Shown here piece after piece: positions 53,097 to 62,350 of a DNA stretch of 64,000 bases. The position numbers and the translations under genes were made by a program. Numbering within the stretch: the stretch's first letter is position 1; every line of letters starts with the position of its first letter. The stretch spans positions 124,001 to 188,000 of the forward strand of contig URRB01000002.1 of the NCBI GenBank assembly GCA_900550195.1, read 5' to 3'. Below the pieces are notes generated by a model. That model did not search any database, was not told where the DNA came from, and worked only from the letters and a program-made list of their open reading frames with translations. Origin of the DNA: an uncultured Collinsella sp. GTDB taxonomy: Bacteria; Actinomycetota; Coriobacteriia; Coriobacteriales; Coriobacteriaceae.

Positions 53097-54302
53097 CTAC
53101 TTACCGAGTATCCGTTTGAGTTTTCGCCTCACACGAATCAAAAATGTATCCTCAAAGCTCCACTTCGAAGAAAGCTCCCTTATGCTCGCACCGTCGGCAA
53201 GAGCATGCAGAAACTTATTTCTTTGAGGATGAGGGGCTACGGAAGTAGCAAGCGCAGGATTCCCGCCAATCACCTCTTCATAGCTAGAAGGCCCTATTTC
53301 AAGCTTAGGCGATACCCTGTCGAACCATTTCTTTCCTTTATCGGTATTGCACAGAACGGCAGAGACCCCCATAGAGGAATCAACTTCGGGATGAATGGAG
53401 GGGAATCCCCAAAAATCACCAAGAGTTAAATCTGACCCGCAAGAGCGCTTTGCCGGACAATCAAAACATGAAGAACGTAATGACGCGTTATCCAAAAATG
53501 CTCTCATATACCAATCGTCGCCATAACGTCCGCCGGTGACGCGGCAATCGTCTTTCTCCGTCCTTGCGTAGTAAAGGACGGAGTAAGACGACCATCCGGT
53601 CGTCTTACTCCGGAAATTGATATCATCAATTTCAGAGTTTTGGGCAGAAGACTGGAATTCAATCCATTTTCTCCAGAGCAGAGGCGATGGGGCGCCGTGG
53701 CAGATAACGTCAGCAGAAATAAAGAAAGCGGAATCTGCTAGCTTGCCCAGATAGTTCCTCATGCCGGAAACCTGACAAGCAGTGCCCGTAAAGAAAACTA
53801 AGCGTTTCGCCAGAAGATATTCCTTGACCTCTCGATAAAGAGAAGCGGGAATCTCGCTTTGAACATATTTTGATCGTTGGAGTCTTTTAAGATCCTCTAA
53901 ATCAGTAGCACACTCATGTCGAACCGTATGGCAGTGCTCCCGGAAAGAAGCCCCGACGACAACGCCATCGGACTTAATAGCAGCATCGGCAAGCACACCA
54001 AAGAGCCCTCCAGACGATGATTGCTGGAGAACGTCACTTGAAAGAGACTTGGCCCAAGACACTTCAACAGGCTCGACAACGGGATTGCGACTTAATACGG
54101 GGCAAGTCGAGTCACAAGCACCGCACCCGATACATAGGTCGGAATTGAAGCTGGGCCTTAAGAAGCCCACCTCGTCCGGCGTCATCGAAAGACATCCCTT
54201 CGGGCATTTGGCAGAGCAGGCGCCGCATCCACAGCAGGAATCACCCAGAGAGATGATTTCTGGTGCCCTATCAGCCCTTCCCGACTGTTCTTGCTGAGTC
54301 AT
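53097..54302 (-). CDS. FrhB-like ferredoxin-domain protein of polysaccharide clusters
   Basis: About 401 residues. The N-terminus carries two 4Fe-4S ferredoxin motifs (C-C-G-C-G-A-C-S-A-K-C-P and C-I-G-C-G-A-C-D-S-T-C-P). The remainder is the F420 hydrogenase/dehydrogenase beta subunit-type domain, with F-F-T-G-T-A-C-Q-V near residue 170 and a second Cys group (C-F-D-C-P-A-K-R-S-C-G). Such proteins often occur beside pyruvyl transferases in surface polysaccharide loci, where the redox reaction is not established. ATG at 54302 has AGAGGA at good spacing; an ATG at 54308 overlapping the neighbour by four bases is possible. Confidence 0.83.
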   Translation of the reverse strand: MTQQEQSGRADRAPEIISLGDSCCGCGACSAKCPKGCLSMTPDEVGFLRPSFNSDLCIGCGACDSTCPVLSRNPVVEPVEVSWAKSLSSDVLQQSSSGGLFGVLADAAIKSDGVVVGASFREHCHTVRHECATDLEDLKRLQRSKYVQSEIPASLYREVKEYLLAKRLVFFTGTACQVSGMRNYLGKLADSAFFISADVICHGAPSPLLWRKWIEFQSSAQNSEIDDINFRSKTTGWSSYSVLYYARTEKDDCRVTGGRYGDDWYMRAFLDNASLRSSCFDCPAKRSCGSDLTLGDFWGFPSIHPEVDSSMGVSAVLCNTDKGKKWFDRVSPKLEIGPSSYEEVIGGNPALATSVAPHPQRNKFLHALADGASIRELSSKWSFEDTFLIRVRRKLKRILGK

Positions 54303-54304
54303 TC

Positions 54305-55291
54305 TCATTTCCTCTTCTTTACGGCACGCAATGTTGAATTAAATGCCCTCGAAACAATTCGTGGAGCGTTAAGATACATCGCTCTACGCACCCTATCGAC
54401 ACCACTTAGCTGAGAACTGTCACACTCGGTAAACCTAATAGCGTTAAATAGTCGATCTTCCTCGTTGGAGCTCATTTGGCCCGAATCGATGCCCATTCCA
54501 AGAATCCTCAAAGCCTCATGAACCTTGAACTGACGAAGATGACTAACGATCTCAGGACTGTTCCCTTGATAACCAATCATCTGATCAATAGCATCGAGAG
54601 AGCTTAGCAAACTATGGTTGAAGCCGCTGGTGGTAGCGCTTCCAGGGCGATCCAAAATATTCCACAACGCAAGGGGCTCATAGTGAAGGCCGCGACATAC
54701 CTTAAGATAGGTAAATACAAAAAGACCATCCTCGGTATGGGCAATCCGCTCATCAAACCTTAAGCCGCACCGTTCAATTAACTCACGAGAAAAAAGCTTA
54801 TAGCAGGAACTGCCGATATGTATCGAATTGTAAACTCCAAAGCGGAGAATAGCGGCATCGGAGGATAGATCTTCAATGGACATGTCGACAATCTGATTGC
54901 CGCAAACCTCCAAGCCGTTAACCACAGAAACAAAATTTGCATCTGCAGCAATTAGGGCACCCGGTTTAAGGCTTTGCATCCGCATCATCTGCTCGCATGC
55001 TTCAGGTTCAAGCCAGTCATCAGAGTCGAGAAAGATAACATAGTCACCAGTCGCAAGATTCAGCGCATGGTTGCGTGCGCGAGAGACACCGGAGTTTTCT
55101 TGGCGTGAAAGCACCACCCTTGAATCAGCAGAATACGTCTGGAGAACACTCCATGTGCCATCAGACGACCCGTCGTCGACAACGACAACCTCAATGTCCT
55201 CATACGTCTGGGAGAGAGCAGAAGAGACACCGCGCCCGATATAATTCTCAACATTAAATGCGGGAATAATTATCGATACTTTGCCTTTCAT
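54305..55291 (-). CDS. Family 2 glycosyltransferase
   Basis: Adds a sugar from a nucleotide-sugar donor to the lipid-linked repeat unit at the cytoplasmic membrane face. The GT-A fold start V-S-I-I-I-P-A-F-N-V-E-N-Y-I, the V-V-V-D-D-G-S-S-D-G-T motif and the metal-binding F-L-D-S-D-D-W motif near residue 91 are all present. About 328 residues; no membrane anchor visible. Acceptor and donor cannot be told. It overlaps or abuts the FrhB-like gene downstream. Confidence 0.9.
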   Translation of the reverse strand: MKGKVSIIIPAFNVENYIGRGVSSALSQTYEDIEVVVVDDGSSDGTWSVLQTYSADSRVVLSRQENSGVSRARNHALNLATGDYVIFLDSDDWLEPEACEQMMRMQSLKPGALIAADANFVSVVNGLEVCGNQIVDMSIEDLSSDAAILRFGVYNSIHIGSSCYKLFSRELIERCGLRFDERIAHTEDGLFVFTYLKVCRGLHYEPLALWNILDRPGSATTSGFNHSLLSSLDAIDQMIGYQGNSPEIVSHLRQFKVHEALRILGMGIDSGQMSSNEEDRLFNAIRFTECDSSQLSGVDRVRRAMYLNAPRIVSRAFNSTLRAVKKRK

Positions 55292-55300
55292 AGGCGGCAA

Positions 55301-56470
55301 CTACCCCAAATCTTTATAACCGAATTTATATTTAAGCCGCTCGTGAGGAGCCAAATTGTTCATGAAACGAAGCCACTGAAGTATTTCCGCCGTTGCGTCA
55401 CCAAACCCTGGAATGCCATTCGCCATCTGGGAAAGCCAAATAGAGCCTCCCCTAATATTGGCTTCAATAACAATCGGCGCGCCATCTTCCCCGATGGTAA
55501 AGTCCCAACTGATAAGGCCCATTTGAGGCATCAACGAATGCATGCGCTTCGCCGCATCAATAGCACCGGGAACACCAGCAATCTTATATCCCTGAAAAAC
55601 AACCCCCGTGTCAGGATGTTTCTCGAACCGATCATTAAACTCAGTAAGGGCCGATGGTGCAAGCAAACCTTCATTTGAAATGCCAAGGAACATGCCGCCA
55701 GCATGCGCATTATCCACCGCACTCTTTCCGCGACCAATCCTCATCAGCAGAGGTAAAGAACGGAGTTCGCCTTGCCAGCGGTATGTCATAATCCTCAGCG
55801 TATTAACGCTCTCAGGATGTAATTTAACCACTGAAGAATGGCATGAGATTACTTCTTGAACTGTAAAATCACTGCCGAGCAATTCGAATAATTCTTCAGC
55901 AGTTGTACCCGTCGCAGCATCGACACCGGAAGCAAAGCAATAAGACCCGCAGCCTTCGCCTGAACAAGTCCCTACTGTCGGTTTTGCAAAGCAAGCACCA
56001 CAGTTGCCAATTAAATTAAGTGCTGTCTCTTTGGAAATCTCTTTGAAGTCGGAATTGCGAAGAACCCCAGACGTGCTTGTAACGATTGGACGTGGAGTTC
56101 TAACCCCAGCTCTTTCGGCAAACAATGGAAGAAGATTCTTATCCTCAAATACGGTGGCATACGCCACCGGCATATTCATATATCGTTCGAACTCAGGGAT
56201 AAACAGGAGTTCCGGAAAAAACCTGACATCGAACTTGCCAGAAATTGCAAGATTATGCCGATGCCATGTGTAAGGGATTTTTCTACCATAGTTCTCAACA
56301 TAAAAATTGTCGATGGCACGCATTTGCTCGGAAGAGAGCTCGACATCGCTGAGAATAGATTTTCTTTTGGGATCTTTAAACTTCGCAATTTCTGCCTGTC
56401 GAGCGCGATGAATCTTAACGTTCTCCAAGACATCATATAAGCCATCTTTAACATCTGATTTGAGAGACAT
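55301..56470 (-). CDS. ATP-grasp protein, sugar-transfer associated type
   Basis: A 389-residue protein with an ATP-grasp core: the P-loop-like C-F-A-K-P-T-V-G-T-C-S-G-E-G segment near residue 155 and the C-terminal I-S-W-D-F-T-I-G-E-D-G-A-P-I-V-I-E-A-N-I-R-G-G metal/ATP-binding strand near 340-360. Resembles the sugar-transfer associated ATP-grasp family found in polysaccharide operons, which probably links an amino acid or similar acid to a sugar. The ATG at 56470 is preceded by GGAG; the upstream in-frame extension is rejected because it lacks such a site and family similarity. Confidence 0.82.
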   Translation of the reverse strand: MSLKSDVKDGLYDVLENVKIHRARQAEIAKFKDPKRKSILSDVELSSEQMRAIDNFYVENYGRKIPYTWHRHNLAISGKFDVRFFPELLFIPEFERYMNMPVAYATVFEDKNLLPLFAERAGVRTPRPIVTSTSGVLRNSDFKEISKETALNLIGNCGACFAKPTVGTCSGEGCGSYCFASGVDAATGTTAEELFELLGSDFTVQEVISCHSSVVKLHPESVNTLRIMTYRWQGELRSLPLLMRIGRGKSAVDNAHAGGMFLGISNEGLLAPSALTEFNDRFEKHPDTGVVFQGYKIAGVPGAIDAAKRMHSLMPQMGLISWDFTIGEDGAPIVIEANIRGGSIWLSQMANGIPGFGDATAEILQWLRFMNNLAPHERLKYKFGYKDLG

Positions 56471-56499
56471 GTGTTCTCCGATAACTGAAGGGGACGAAT

Positions 56500-57576
56500 T
56501 TAACGTGACAAAGCGTCTAATAAGTATGAATTGGAATATGCCCTGCGAATATCTATAGCACGGTCGATTCCAGAATAGTCGCAGTTGAGCGCGCGTGTCG
56601 CATCCGAGATACCCCAACGTTCCTCGAGGCCACACAACTGCAGCAAGGTGTTAATACGACTGTTCATGTTGGAGCCGTTCGCATGCTTGCGATCAAAAAA
56701 GACAAAGGGACGCTTAAACAAAATCGAAAAAACCGATGCATGAAAACTATCGGTTAAGACGCAGTCGGCCTTATCGATATAAGAAAGGAAATCCGAAGGA
56801 TCACCGCCAAAATAGCGGCACTTAGGATTCATGTAGTCAACAATTTCATACCCGAGTGACTTCAACTCCGCCGTCAATTTAACCTGAGCATCAGACTGCT
56901 CGCCAAGATTAAATTGAAATACGTACTTCTGCTTGCAAGCCACAGGCTTTTCTATCTTACGCCATTGATTTGCAGTCAAAAGCATGGTCGGATCCAGGGT
57001 AACCGGCACTTTTCGACCAGTCAGTTCCTCTACAATGCGAGCTCCGGCATCTTCTCGCACGCTAATATCCGAAAAACATTCAAGAGCTTCCTTAAAGGAA
57101 GACGCCCAATTCTCGGGAAGAGATGCCAGACCGAAACTGGCAGAGTAAGCTACTCGCTTATTGGCATCGGCAAATTGAAGAAGATAATCATTGGCGCATC
57201 TGCACTCCAACGAATCGCCCCACCAAAGGGGATTCCAGACCTGATCACTTCCGACAACAAAATAGTCGTACTCATCATTCAATTGAGTCGAAAGACCACT
57301 GCCGTTCGTTGAAATAATTCTTGTAGGAATTAGAGATTCCGTAAACTTAGAAAAAGCGGTATCGCGACCATGCTCCTTTTTAGTCCTGAGCCTTATCGCA
57401 CCGTTCTCTTTTTCAAAATACTTGTGAAAAATGGATTTAAGTGCAGATGATTTTTCAAGAGTAACGAGCGTATCTACATCATGTCCCATTTGGCTCAAAA
57501 CGGTATGAAGTGCATAATTCTGAAGTCTATTGCCGTAATTAAAATTACCGAATAGTGTAACGATACCAATTCTCAT
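56500..57576 (-). CDS. Polysaccharide pyruvyl transferase family protein
   Basis: A 358-residue protein that would add a pyruvyl ketal to a sugar of the surface polymer using phosphoenolpyruvate. Typical markers: the start R-I-G-I-V-T-L-F-G-N-F-N-Y-G-N-R-L-Q-N, the strand D-Y-F-V-V-G-S-D-Q-V-W-N-P near residue 105, and the C-terminal V-L-T-D-S-F-H-A-S-V-F motif near 275. The ATG at 57576 has AAGG about ten bases upstream. Lies between two ATP-grasp genes. Confidence 0.87.
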   Translation of the reverse strand: MRIGIVTLFGNFNYGNRLQNYALHTVLSQMGHDVDTLVTLEKSSALKSIFHKYFEKENGAIRLRTKKEHGRDTAFSKFTESLIPTRIISTNGSGLSTQLNDEYDYFVVGSDQVWNPLWWGDSLECRCANDYLLQFADANKRVAYSASFGLASLPENWASSFKEALECFSDISVREDAGARIVEELTGRKVPVTLDPTMLLTANQWRKIEKPVACKQKYVFQFNLGEQSDAQVKLTAELKSLGYEIVDYMNPKCRYFGGDPSDFLSYIDKADCVLTDSFHASVFSILFKRPFVFFDRKHANGSNMNSRINTLLQLCGLEERWGISDATRALNCDYSGIDRAIDIRRAYSNSYLLDALSR

Positions 57577-57609
57577 ATTAATAATCACCTTATCGTGCTT
57601 CTAAACGAA

Positions 57610-58530
57610 TTATTGATCCCCATAGGCAAGCGACAAATCAATGAGCGATCCGAGCCATAAATCGTTTTTCTCATCAATGGGGTCAAGTCCGGCCCCATTA
57701 AACAGCGTTAACTCTCCGAAAACCAAGCGATCGCCCAGAACGTACCAATCACAACGCACTTGAGGAATTCCCCTGGTGAGGACACTACTCAACTCAAGCA
57801 TTTTCTCAAGCTTTTCAGGACGCTCAACCTCAACAGGAGAAACTGGAATGCCAGCCCAATCAATGGAGACTGGATTCCAATCCTGATCGTAATAGTTGCA
57901 AGTATGTTCGCCAAACCTGCCCCTATGCACCTCAATAAGGCGAGGATTTCCGTTAAAGCACGTGACTTTATAGTCAACCAGGCCAGTATCGAGACCTTCA
58001 TCCTCAAGATATTCTTCCGCCATGACCATTGGGGTAACATCCTTATAGGGCCACTCCCTTGTCCACCAAAAATAATTACTATTGAGGTGTCTACGAAGAA
58101 CTCTCTTGGCCACAGCAAAATCAAACGTGGATTTGTCGCGGCAGATAGCAACTCCCCCGCTGTCATGATTCGTCTTAAGTACGAATTGATCGGGAAGATT
58201 CTCGAGACCTATGTTCTCAACACAGTTCCAAGAGCCATAAGTCTTAGAAACGTATTGGGCGCCGATTTTGTCAGCAACCCACTGCTTAACGGCCAGCTTA
58301 TCAACAAGGACATTGTAGAGAGGGTTACGATCATGAAGCTTTAGCCAGTTCAGCTTCTCGTTAAAGCCTTTTGGATTATCAAGATTGATATTCTTTCCAA
58401 TCAGCGCCCTATACATTAATTTTAAGTGAATCTCATCAGGCAAGCAGCGAGTCCATCCCCATTTTGAGATTAATGAGTAAGCTCTCATAGGATGCTTCAG
58501 ATACTGAACTGCTTTACTAATTTTTCCCAT
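57610..58530 (-). CDS. TupA-like ATP-grasp protein
   Basis: A 306-residue protein of the TupA/ATP-grasp family common in capsule clusters (related to the polyglutamate-related teichuronopeptide protein TupA). The motifs N-P-K-G-F-N-E-K-L-N-W-L-K near residues 53-65, D-K-L-A-V-K-Q-W-V near 78-86, and the ATP site F-V-L-K-T-N-H-D-S-G-G near 115-125 are typical; the C-terminal F-G-E-L-T-L-F-N-G-A-G is also conserved. GGAG lies seven bases upstream of the ATG. Probably forms an amide between an amino acid and a sugar acid of the polymer. Confidence 0.84.
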   Translation of the reverse strand: MGKISKAVQYLKHPMRAYSLISKWGWTRCLPDEIHLKLMYRALIGKNINLDNPKGFNEKLNWLKLHDRNPLYNVLVDKLAVKQWVADKIGAQYVSKTYGSWNCVENIGLENLPDQFVLKTNHDSGGVAICRDKSTFDFAVAKRVLRRHLNSNYFWWTREWPYKDVTPMVMAEEYLEDEGLDTGLVDYKVTCFNGNPRLIEVHRGRFGEHTCNYYDQDWNPVSIDWAGIPVSPVEVERPEKLEKMLELSSVLTRGIPQVRCDWYVLGDRLVFGELTLFNGAGLDPIDEKNDLWLGSLIDLSLAYGDQ

Positions 58531-58548
58531 TAATTATCTCCGTTGCTC

Positions 58549-59814
58549 TTACGCACCCTTTTGGCGGGAAATTGAATTCCACCGGAGGCTGCAAGTTATC
58601 GCGATAGCAAAGAAATACGTAATCAGGTTTGGAATCGTTGTGAATAGAGCTCCGCTCGTGAACGCATAGCTTAAAAAGAAAACCTGAATGCAAAGTGAAA
58701 GGCGTAGAAAAGCTTTTTGTTGCCCCTCCACAACCCTCGAAATAGTCGTGAAGGTCAATACAAAACTTGTTAGACAGCCAGCAAGAACCAAGGCAGTTCC
58801 AAAAAAACCGGTTTCATATAAAAGGTTAAGGAGCTCATTGTGCGCCATATATGTAATAGTAAAACCGTCAGGCCAACGATAGCAGTAGCTAGTCCAGCCA
58901 TGACCAAATAAGGGCGCCTGGGAAAGGCCATTAAGGGCGTAATTCCAAAGAAAGGTCCTATTGTTAACGTTATCCTCGAAGCTGGTACCGCTGGAAAAGG
59001 TTGAATTCAATCTTTCAATTGTCGCCTCAACGCCAGGAACAAGAGGCGCAAGGATGGCCACGGCAAGCAGCATCAATACTGTGACTCCAATAGCCTTTAG
59101 ATATTTATGGCTATTGCCAGAAAGCAAGTAAACAAAACCAATAGCAAAAATCCCGCACAACAAATGAGCCCTTTTTGTAGTCAAAACAAGAGCAATAAAG
59201 AAAATTAACGCAAGAATGCCGTAGAACCGTTTAGCTGAACTTGATTCGCTGCCATAAAAGGACATAGAGGAAGCGAGTATTAAGCCTATCGTGCAGAAAG
59301 TTCCATTATGACTATAGTGTGACGCTAAGCCCGATCGATAGTCCATTGCCATTGGCACATTTGAATAAAACGTCGGTTTTATAAAACCAGTATAGAGCTG
59401 AGGCGCTACATAGCAGGCAATAGTTGCCAATGCAAAAATGAGTAACACCCCAATAATAACTTTAACGGCAGGCAGAATCCAATTAGGGTTTTCAACTGCA
59501 AAATAACTAATAACAACTACGGAGACAAGGGCAATAGTTGCAGAAAGGTCATAACCACCGCCCAGTACAAATCCGATAGCAGCCATGACAGCAACCGCGC
59601 CCCATGGCAATAGCGGCACGATTGCCCTCAGATCAAAGGACATAACCCTGCCACTTCGAACAGCAAGGGCAATCATCAGCATGATGCTCAAAGCAAAAAT
59701 AACAAAACTAATTCTATAAGTTATCAGAGAAGAGCAATAAGCAAATAAGCAGACGAAAAGAGTTATAACGCCAAACGCAAATTCACCTTTGCCCCGCGTC
59801 TTCGGGCAATGCAA
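58549..59814 (-). CDS. O-antigen ligase/polymerase (Wzy-like) membrane protein
   Basis: A roughly 421-residue membrane protein with about 11 hydrophobic segments and a large external loop (about 270-330, with F-G-H-G-W-T-S-Y near 310), the layout of Wzy polymerases and O-antigen ligases. A TTG at 59814 is taken as start because AAGAGGAGG stands nine bases before it; the longer frame to 59865 has no ribosome binding site. It would join flipped repeat units outside the membrane. AT-rich like its downstream neighbours. Confidence 0.82.
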   Translation of the reverse strand: MHCPKTRGKGEFAFGVITLFVCLFAYCSSLITYRISFVIFALSIMLMIALAVRSGRVMSFDLRAIVPLLPWGAVAVMAAIGFVLGGGYDLSATIALVSVVVISYFAVENPNWILPAVKVIIGVLLIFALATIACYVAPQLYTGFIKPTFYSNVPMAMDYRSGLASHYSHNGTFCTIGLILASSMSFYGSESSSAKRFYGILALIFFIALVLTTKRAHLLCGIFAIGFVYLLSGNSHKYLKAIGVTVLMLLAVAILAPLVPGVEATIERLNSTFSSGTSFEDNVNNRTFLWNYALNGLSQAPLFGHGWTSYCYRWPDGFTITYMAHNELLNLLYETGFFGTALVLAGCLTSFVLTFTTISRVVEGQQKAFLRLSLCIQVFFLSYAFTSGALFTTIPNLITYFFAIAITCSLRWNSISRQKGA

Positions 59815-59936
59815 GCTTAGATACCTCCTCTTGCGAGTAGAAAAATAAGATGACTTGTCTTCCAAGCAAAATAACTAAGAAGAGACTTGCTATCTTCACG
59901 AAAATAGTACAATCAGATGCCGACAACGCTATAGCC

Positions 59937-61082
59937 CTACAGAGCCTCATGCGTCTCGTAAACGTGCGCGTCAGCCTTGGACGCCTCGGACAAACCATCG
60001 TTGATCTTGGCACACAGGTCACAGGTGGAGCAGGCGTCGAGCTGCTCCTTGGTCACACGGCCTTCCTCGTAATCGCGCACGACCTTGAGCTCGTGCATGT
60101 CGTAGGGCCTCCTGGTGAACAGGGCCTTCACCTTGTGCTTGAGCACCCACCAGCCGGGCTTCCAGATGTACTTGTGCATGGCCGGGCTCACCGAGCCGAT
60201 CATCCAGCAGTTGCGGTCACAGTGGCGGACCTTCGCGCGGACCCTCTCGGCCTGGTCCGAGTTCCAGAGCTCATCCCAGGACTCCTCGTTGAGGTTGCCC
60301 ATGACCTCCTTGTCCTTGGTGCCGTTGCAGGGCATGACGTCGCCGTAGGGGTCGATGAAGAAGGTGTCGAACGCCATGTCGCACGGCAGCAGGCGCGGCT
60401 GGCCGTAGATGTAGTTGATAAGGCCGTGGTTGAAGTAGGCGCGGAACCACTTCTTGGGGCTGTTGGACTTGAGAAGCTCGTTGACCAGGTCCTCGAAGTT
60501 CTTGGCCACCATGGGGCGGTCGTGGATGATGTTCTTTGCCTCGACGAAGTAGAAGCTGTTGTGCAGCGACGCCGTGGCGAACTCCATGCCCAGCTCGTCG
60601 GAGATCTTGTAGAGCGGCACCAGGTCGGGCGCGTTGAGGTCCTGGACAGTCATGCCGAAGCCAACGTCGGGGTGCTTGAGCTCGACGAGCTTCTTGAGCG
60701 TGGCGTAGCCGCGGTTGTAGCCGTTCTCCAGGCCGCGAATCTTGTCGTTGGTCTGCTGCAGGCCCTCGATGGAGATGCGGATGCCGACGTTGGGGAACTC
60801 CTCGCACAGGTCGATGATGCGGTCGGTGAAGAAGCCGTTGGTGGAGATGACGATGCGGTCGGACTTCTTGTAGAGCTCGCGCACGATGTCCTTGAGGTCC
60901 TGTCGGATGAAGGGCTCGCCGCCGGTGATGTTGGTGAAGTACATCTTGGGGAGCTTCTTGATGGTCTCGATGGAGAGCTCCTCCTCCGGGCGGCTGGGAG
61001 CCTTGTAGCGGTTGCACATGGTGCAGCGCGCGTTGCAGCGGTAGGTGACGATGACGGTGCCGTTGAGTTTCTTTTCGGCCAT
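59937..61082 (-). CDS. Radical SAM/SPASM domain protein
   Basis: A 381-residue radical SAM enzyme. The cluster-binding motif C-N-A-R-C-T-M-C is at residues 16-23, followed by the SAM-binding T-N-I-T-G-G-E-P-F motif near 49-57. The C-terminal SPASM-type region has cysteines in L-P-C-D, M-P-C-N-G, C-D-R-N-C and C-S-T-C-D-L-C, enough for one or two additional 4Fe-4S clusters. In polysaccharide loci such proteins may modify a sugar or a peptide; the substrate is unknown. Its GC content is clearly higher than that of the genes next to it, so it may have a different history. Five bases from the upstream GT4 gene. Confidence 0.87.
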   Translation of the reverse strand: MAEKKLNGTVIVTYRCNARCTMCNRYKAPSRPEEELSIETIKKLPKMYFTNITGGEPFIRQDLKDIVRELYKKSDRIVISTNGFFTDRIIDLCEEFPNVGIRISIEGLQQTNDKIRGLENGYNRGYATLKKLVELKHPDVGFGMTVQDLNAPDLVPLYKISDELGMEFATASLHNSFYFVEAKNIIHDRPMVAKNFEDLVNELLKSNSPKKWFRAYFNHGLINYIYGQPRLLPCDMAFDTFFIDPYGDVMPCNGTKDKEVMGNLNEESWDELWNSDQAERVRAKVRHCDRNCWMIGSVSPAMHKYIWKPGWWVLKHKVKALFTRRPYDMHELKVVRDYEEGRVTKEQLDACSTCDLCAKINDGLSEASKADAHVYETHEAL

Positions 61083-61087
61083 GTGGA

Positions 61088-62350
61088 TTAGTCCTCTTTC
61101 TTAGCGTAGGCAGGGTTCAGGATCGCTTCGAGCTTTTCGAGATGGTTCTGCGGTGTATATTTCGTAAGCACGGCATTGCGGCCATTCATGCCCTGGCGTT
61201 TGGCCTCATCCGGATTCTCCAGGTAAATAGCGATGGTTTTCGAAAGGGCATCAACGTCGCCCAGGGGAAGCACGGATCCCGTCTCCCCGTTCTCCACCAG
61301 CTCCGGCATGCAGCCGATATCGAAAACGACAACCGGCTTGCCATGTGCGTAGGCCTCTAGCACGGTGTTGGGCATGTTCTCAAACCAAGTCGATGGGCAG
61401 AGAACGCAAGCGGCGCCGTCAATGAGGCGCTCCTTCTCCTCGCCCTTAACGAAGCCTACGAAATCTACGCGGTCCGATATGCCGGCCTCTTCTACAGCCG
61501 TTTTAATTGACGCAGCGTACTCGTCGTCGGTACGACCAGTGATCTTGAGCCTAACACCGCTGTTGCGCATGGCGGCATCTACGGTTAGATCAACGCCCTT
61601 TTCGGGACTGATCCTACCAAGATAGAGTGCGTACTTTCCCGTGGCAGGACAGACCTCAGGCCGAGAAGGAGCCGTAGTAAACGTCGGAACAACATAAATC
61701 TTCTCCCCTGGTACACCGGACTTCTTGAGAAGGGACGCCGTGAACGCGGAGGGGCAGACGAATGCATCCACATAATCAAACAGGCGCTTGCAGCGGTGGA
61801 ACTTCATCGACGCGATGCGTACTGCAGTTGTGGCCCTCGAGCCATGGCAGCAGGACATATCGGCAGCCTTGGAGTAATCACCGTTGATACAAGCAGTACA
61901 AACCTCCCCGTTGCAAAGGAAATCGGAACGGGGGCACATGATATTGAAATCCGAAAGCCTGTGGACAACCCTTACGCCTTCATCGTGACACGCTTTGAAG
62001 ATGCTCGGAGAAAGCGCGTTAATCTGCTGCAGAACGTAAACGACGTCCGGCCTCTCGTCCTGAATGAGACGGCGGAGATTCTTATATGCCTCGCGGTTAT
62101 AGAAAGCGCAGGAGAGCAAACGAGCGACGTTCTTCGGAGTCTTCTTAACGTTGTTAAAGTAGGCGTCACCCGACTCGCTCTTCCCATGGGGAAAATAACG
62201 AGAATATGGCGTATCCTCATTGAGCGGGCTGCGGACCGAAAACGGAATAACAGTATGCCCGGCGTCTTCGAGAAGGCGCTTAACGTTGAACATATAAATC
62301 TCGGGACCGCCCGAGACATAGTAGCGATAATTCGCCAAGATTATCTTCAT
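61088..62350 (-). CDS. Family 4 glycosyltransferase
   Basis: A 420-residue retaining GT-B glycosyltransferase. N-terminal G-G-P-E-I-Y-M-F-N motif near residues 14-22 for acceptor binding and C-terminal G-R-I-S-P-E-K-G-V and P-N-T-V-L-E-A-Y-A-H-G-K-P-V near 240 and 330 for the nucleotide sugar. A cysteine-rich insert (C-P-R-S-D-F-L-C-N-G-E-V-C-T-A-C) near 140-155 is a feature of a subgroup of these enzymes. It overlaps the next GT4 gene by four bases. Confidence 0.9.
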   Translation of the reverse strand: MKIILANYRYYVSGGPEIYMFNVKRLLEDAGHTVIPFSVRSPLNEDTPYSRYFPHGKSESGDAYFNNVKKTPKNVARLLSCAFYNREAYKNLRRLIQDERPDVVYVLQQINALSPSIFKACHDEGVRVVHRLSDFNIMCPRSDFLCNGEVCTACINGDYSKAADMSCCHGSRATTAVRIASMKFHRCKRLFDYVDAFVCPSAFTASLLKKSGVPGEKIYVVPTFTTAPSRPEVCPATGKYALYLGRISPEKGVDLTVDAAMRNSGVRLKITGRTDDEYAASIKTAVEEAGISDRVDFVGFVKGEEKERLIDGAACVLCPSTWFENMPNTVLEAYAHGKPVVVFDIGCMPELVENGETGSVLPLGDVDALSKTIAIYLENPDEAKRQGMNGRNAVLTKYTPQNHLEKLEAILNPAYAKKED

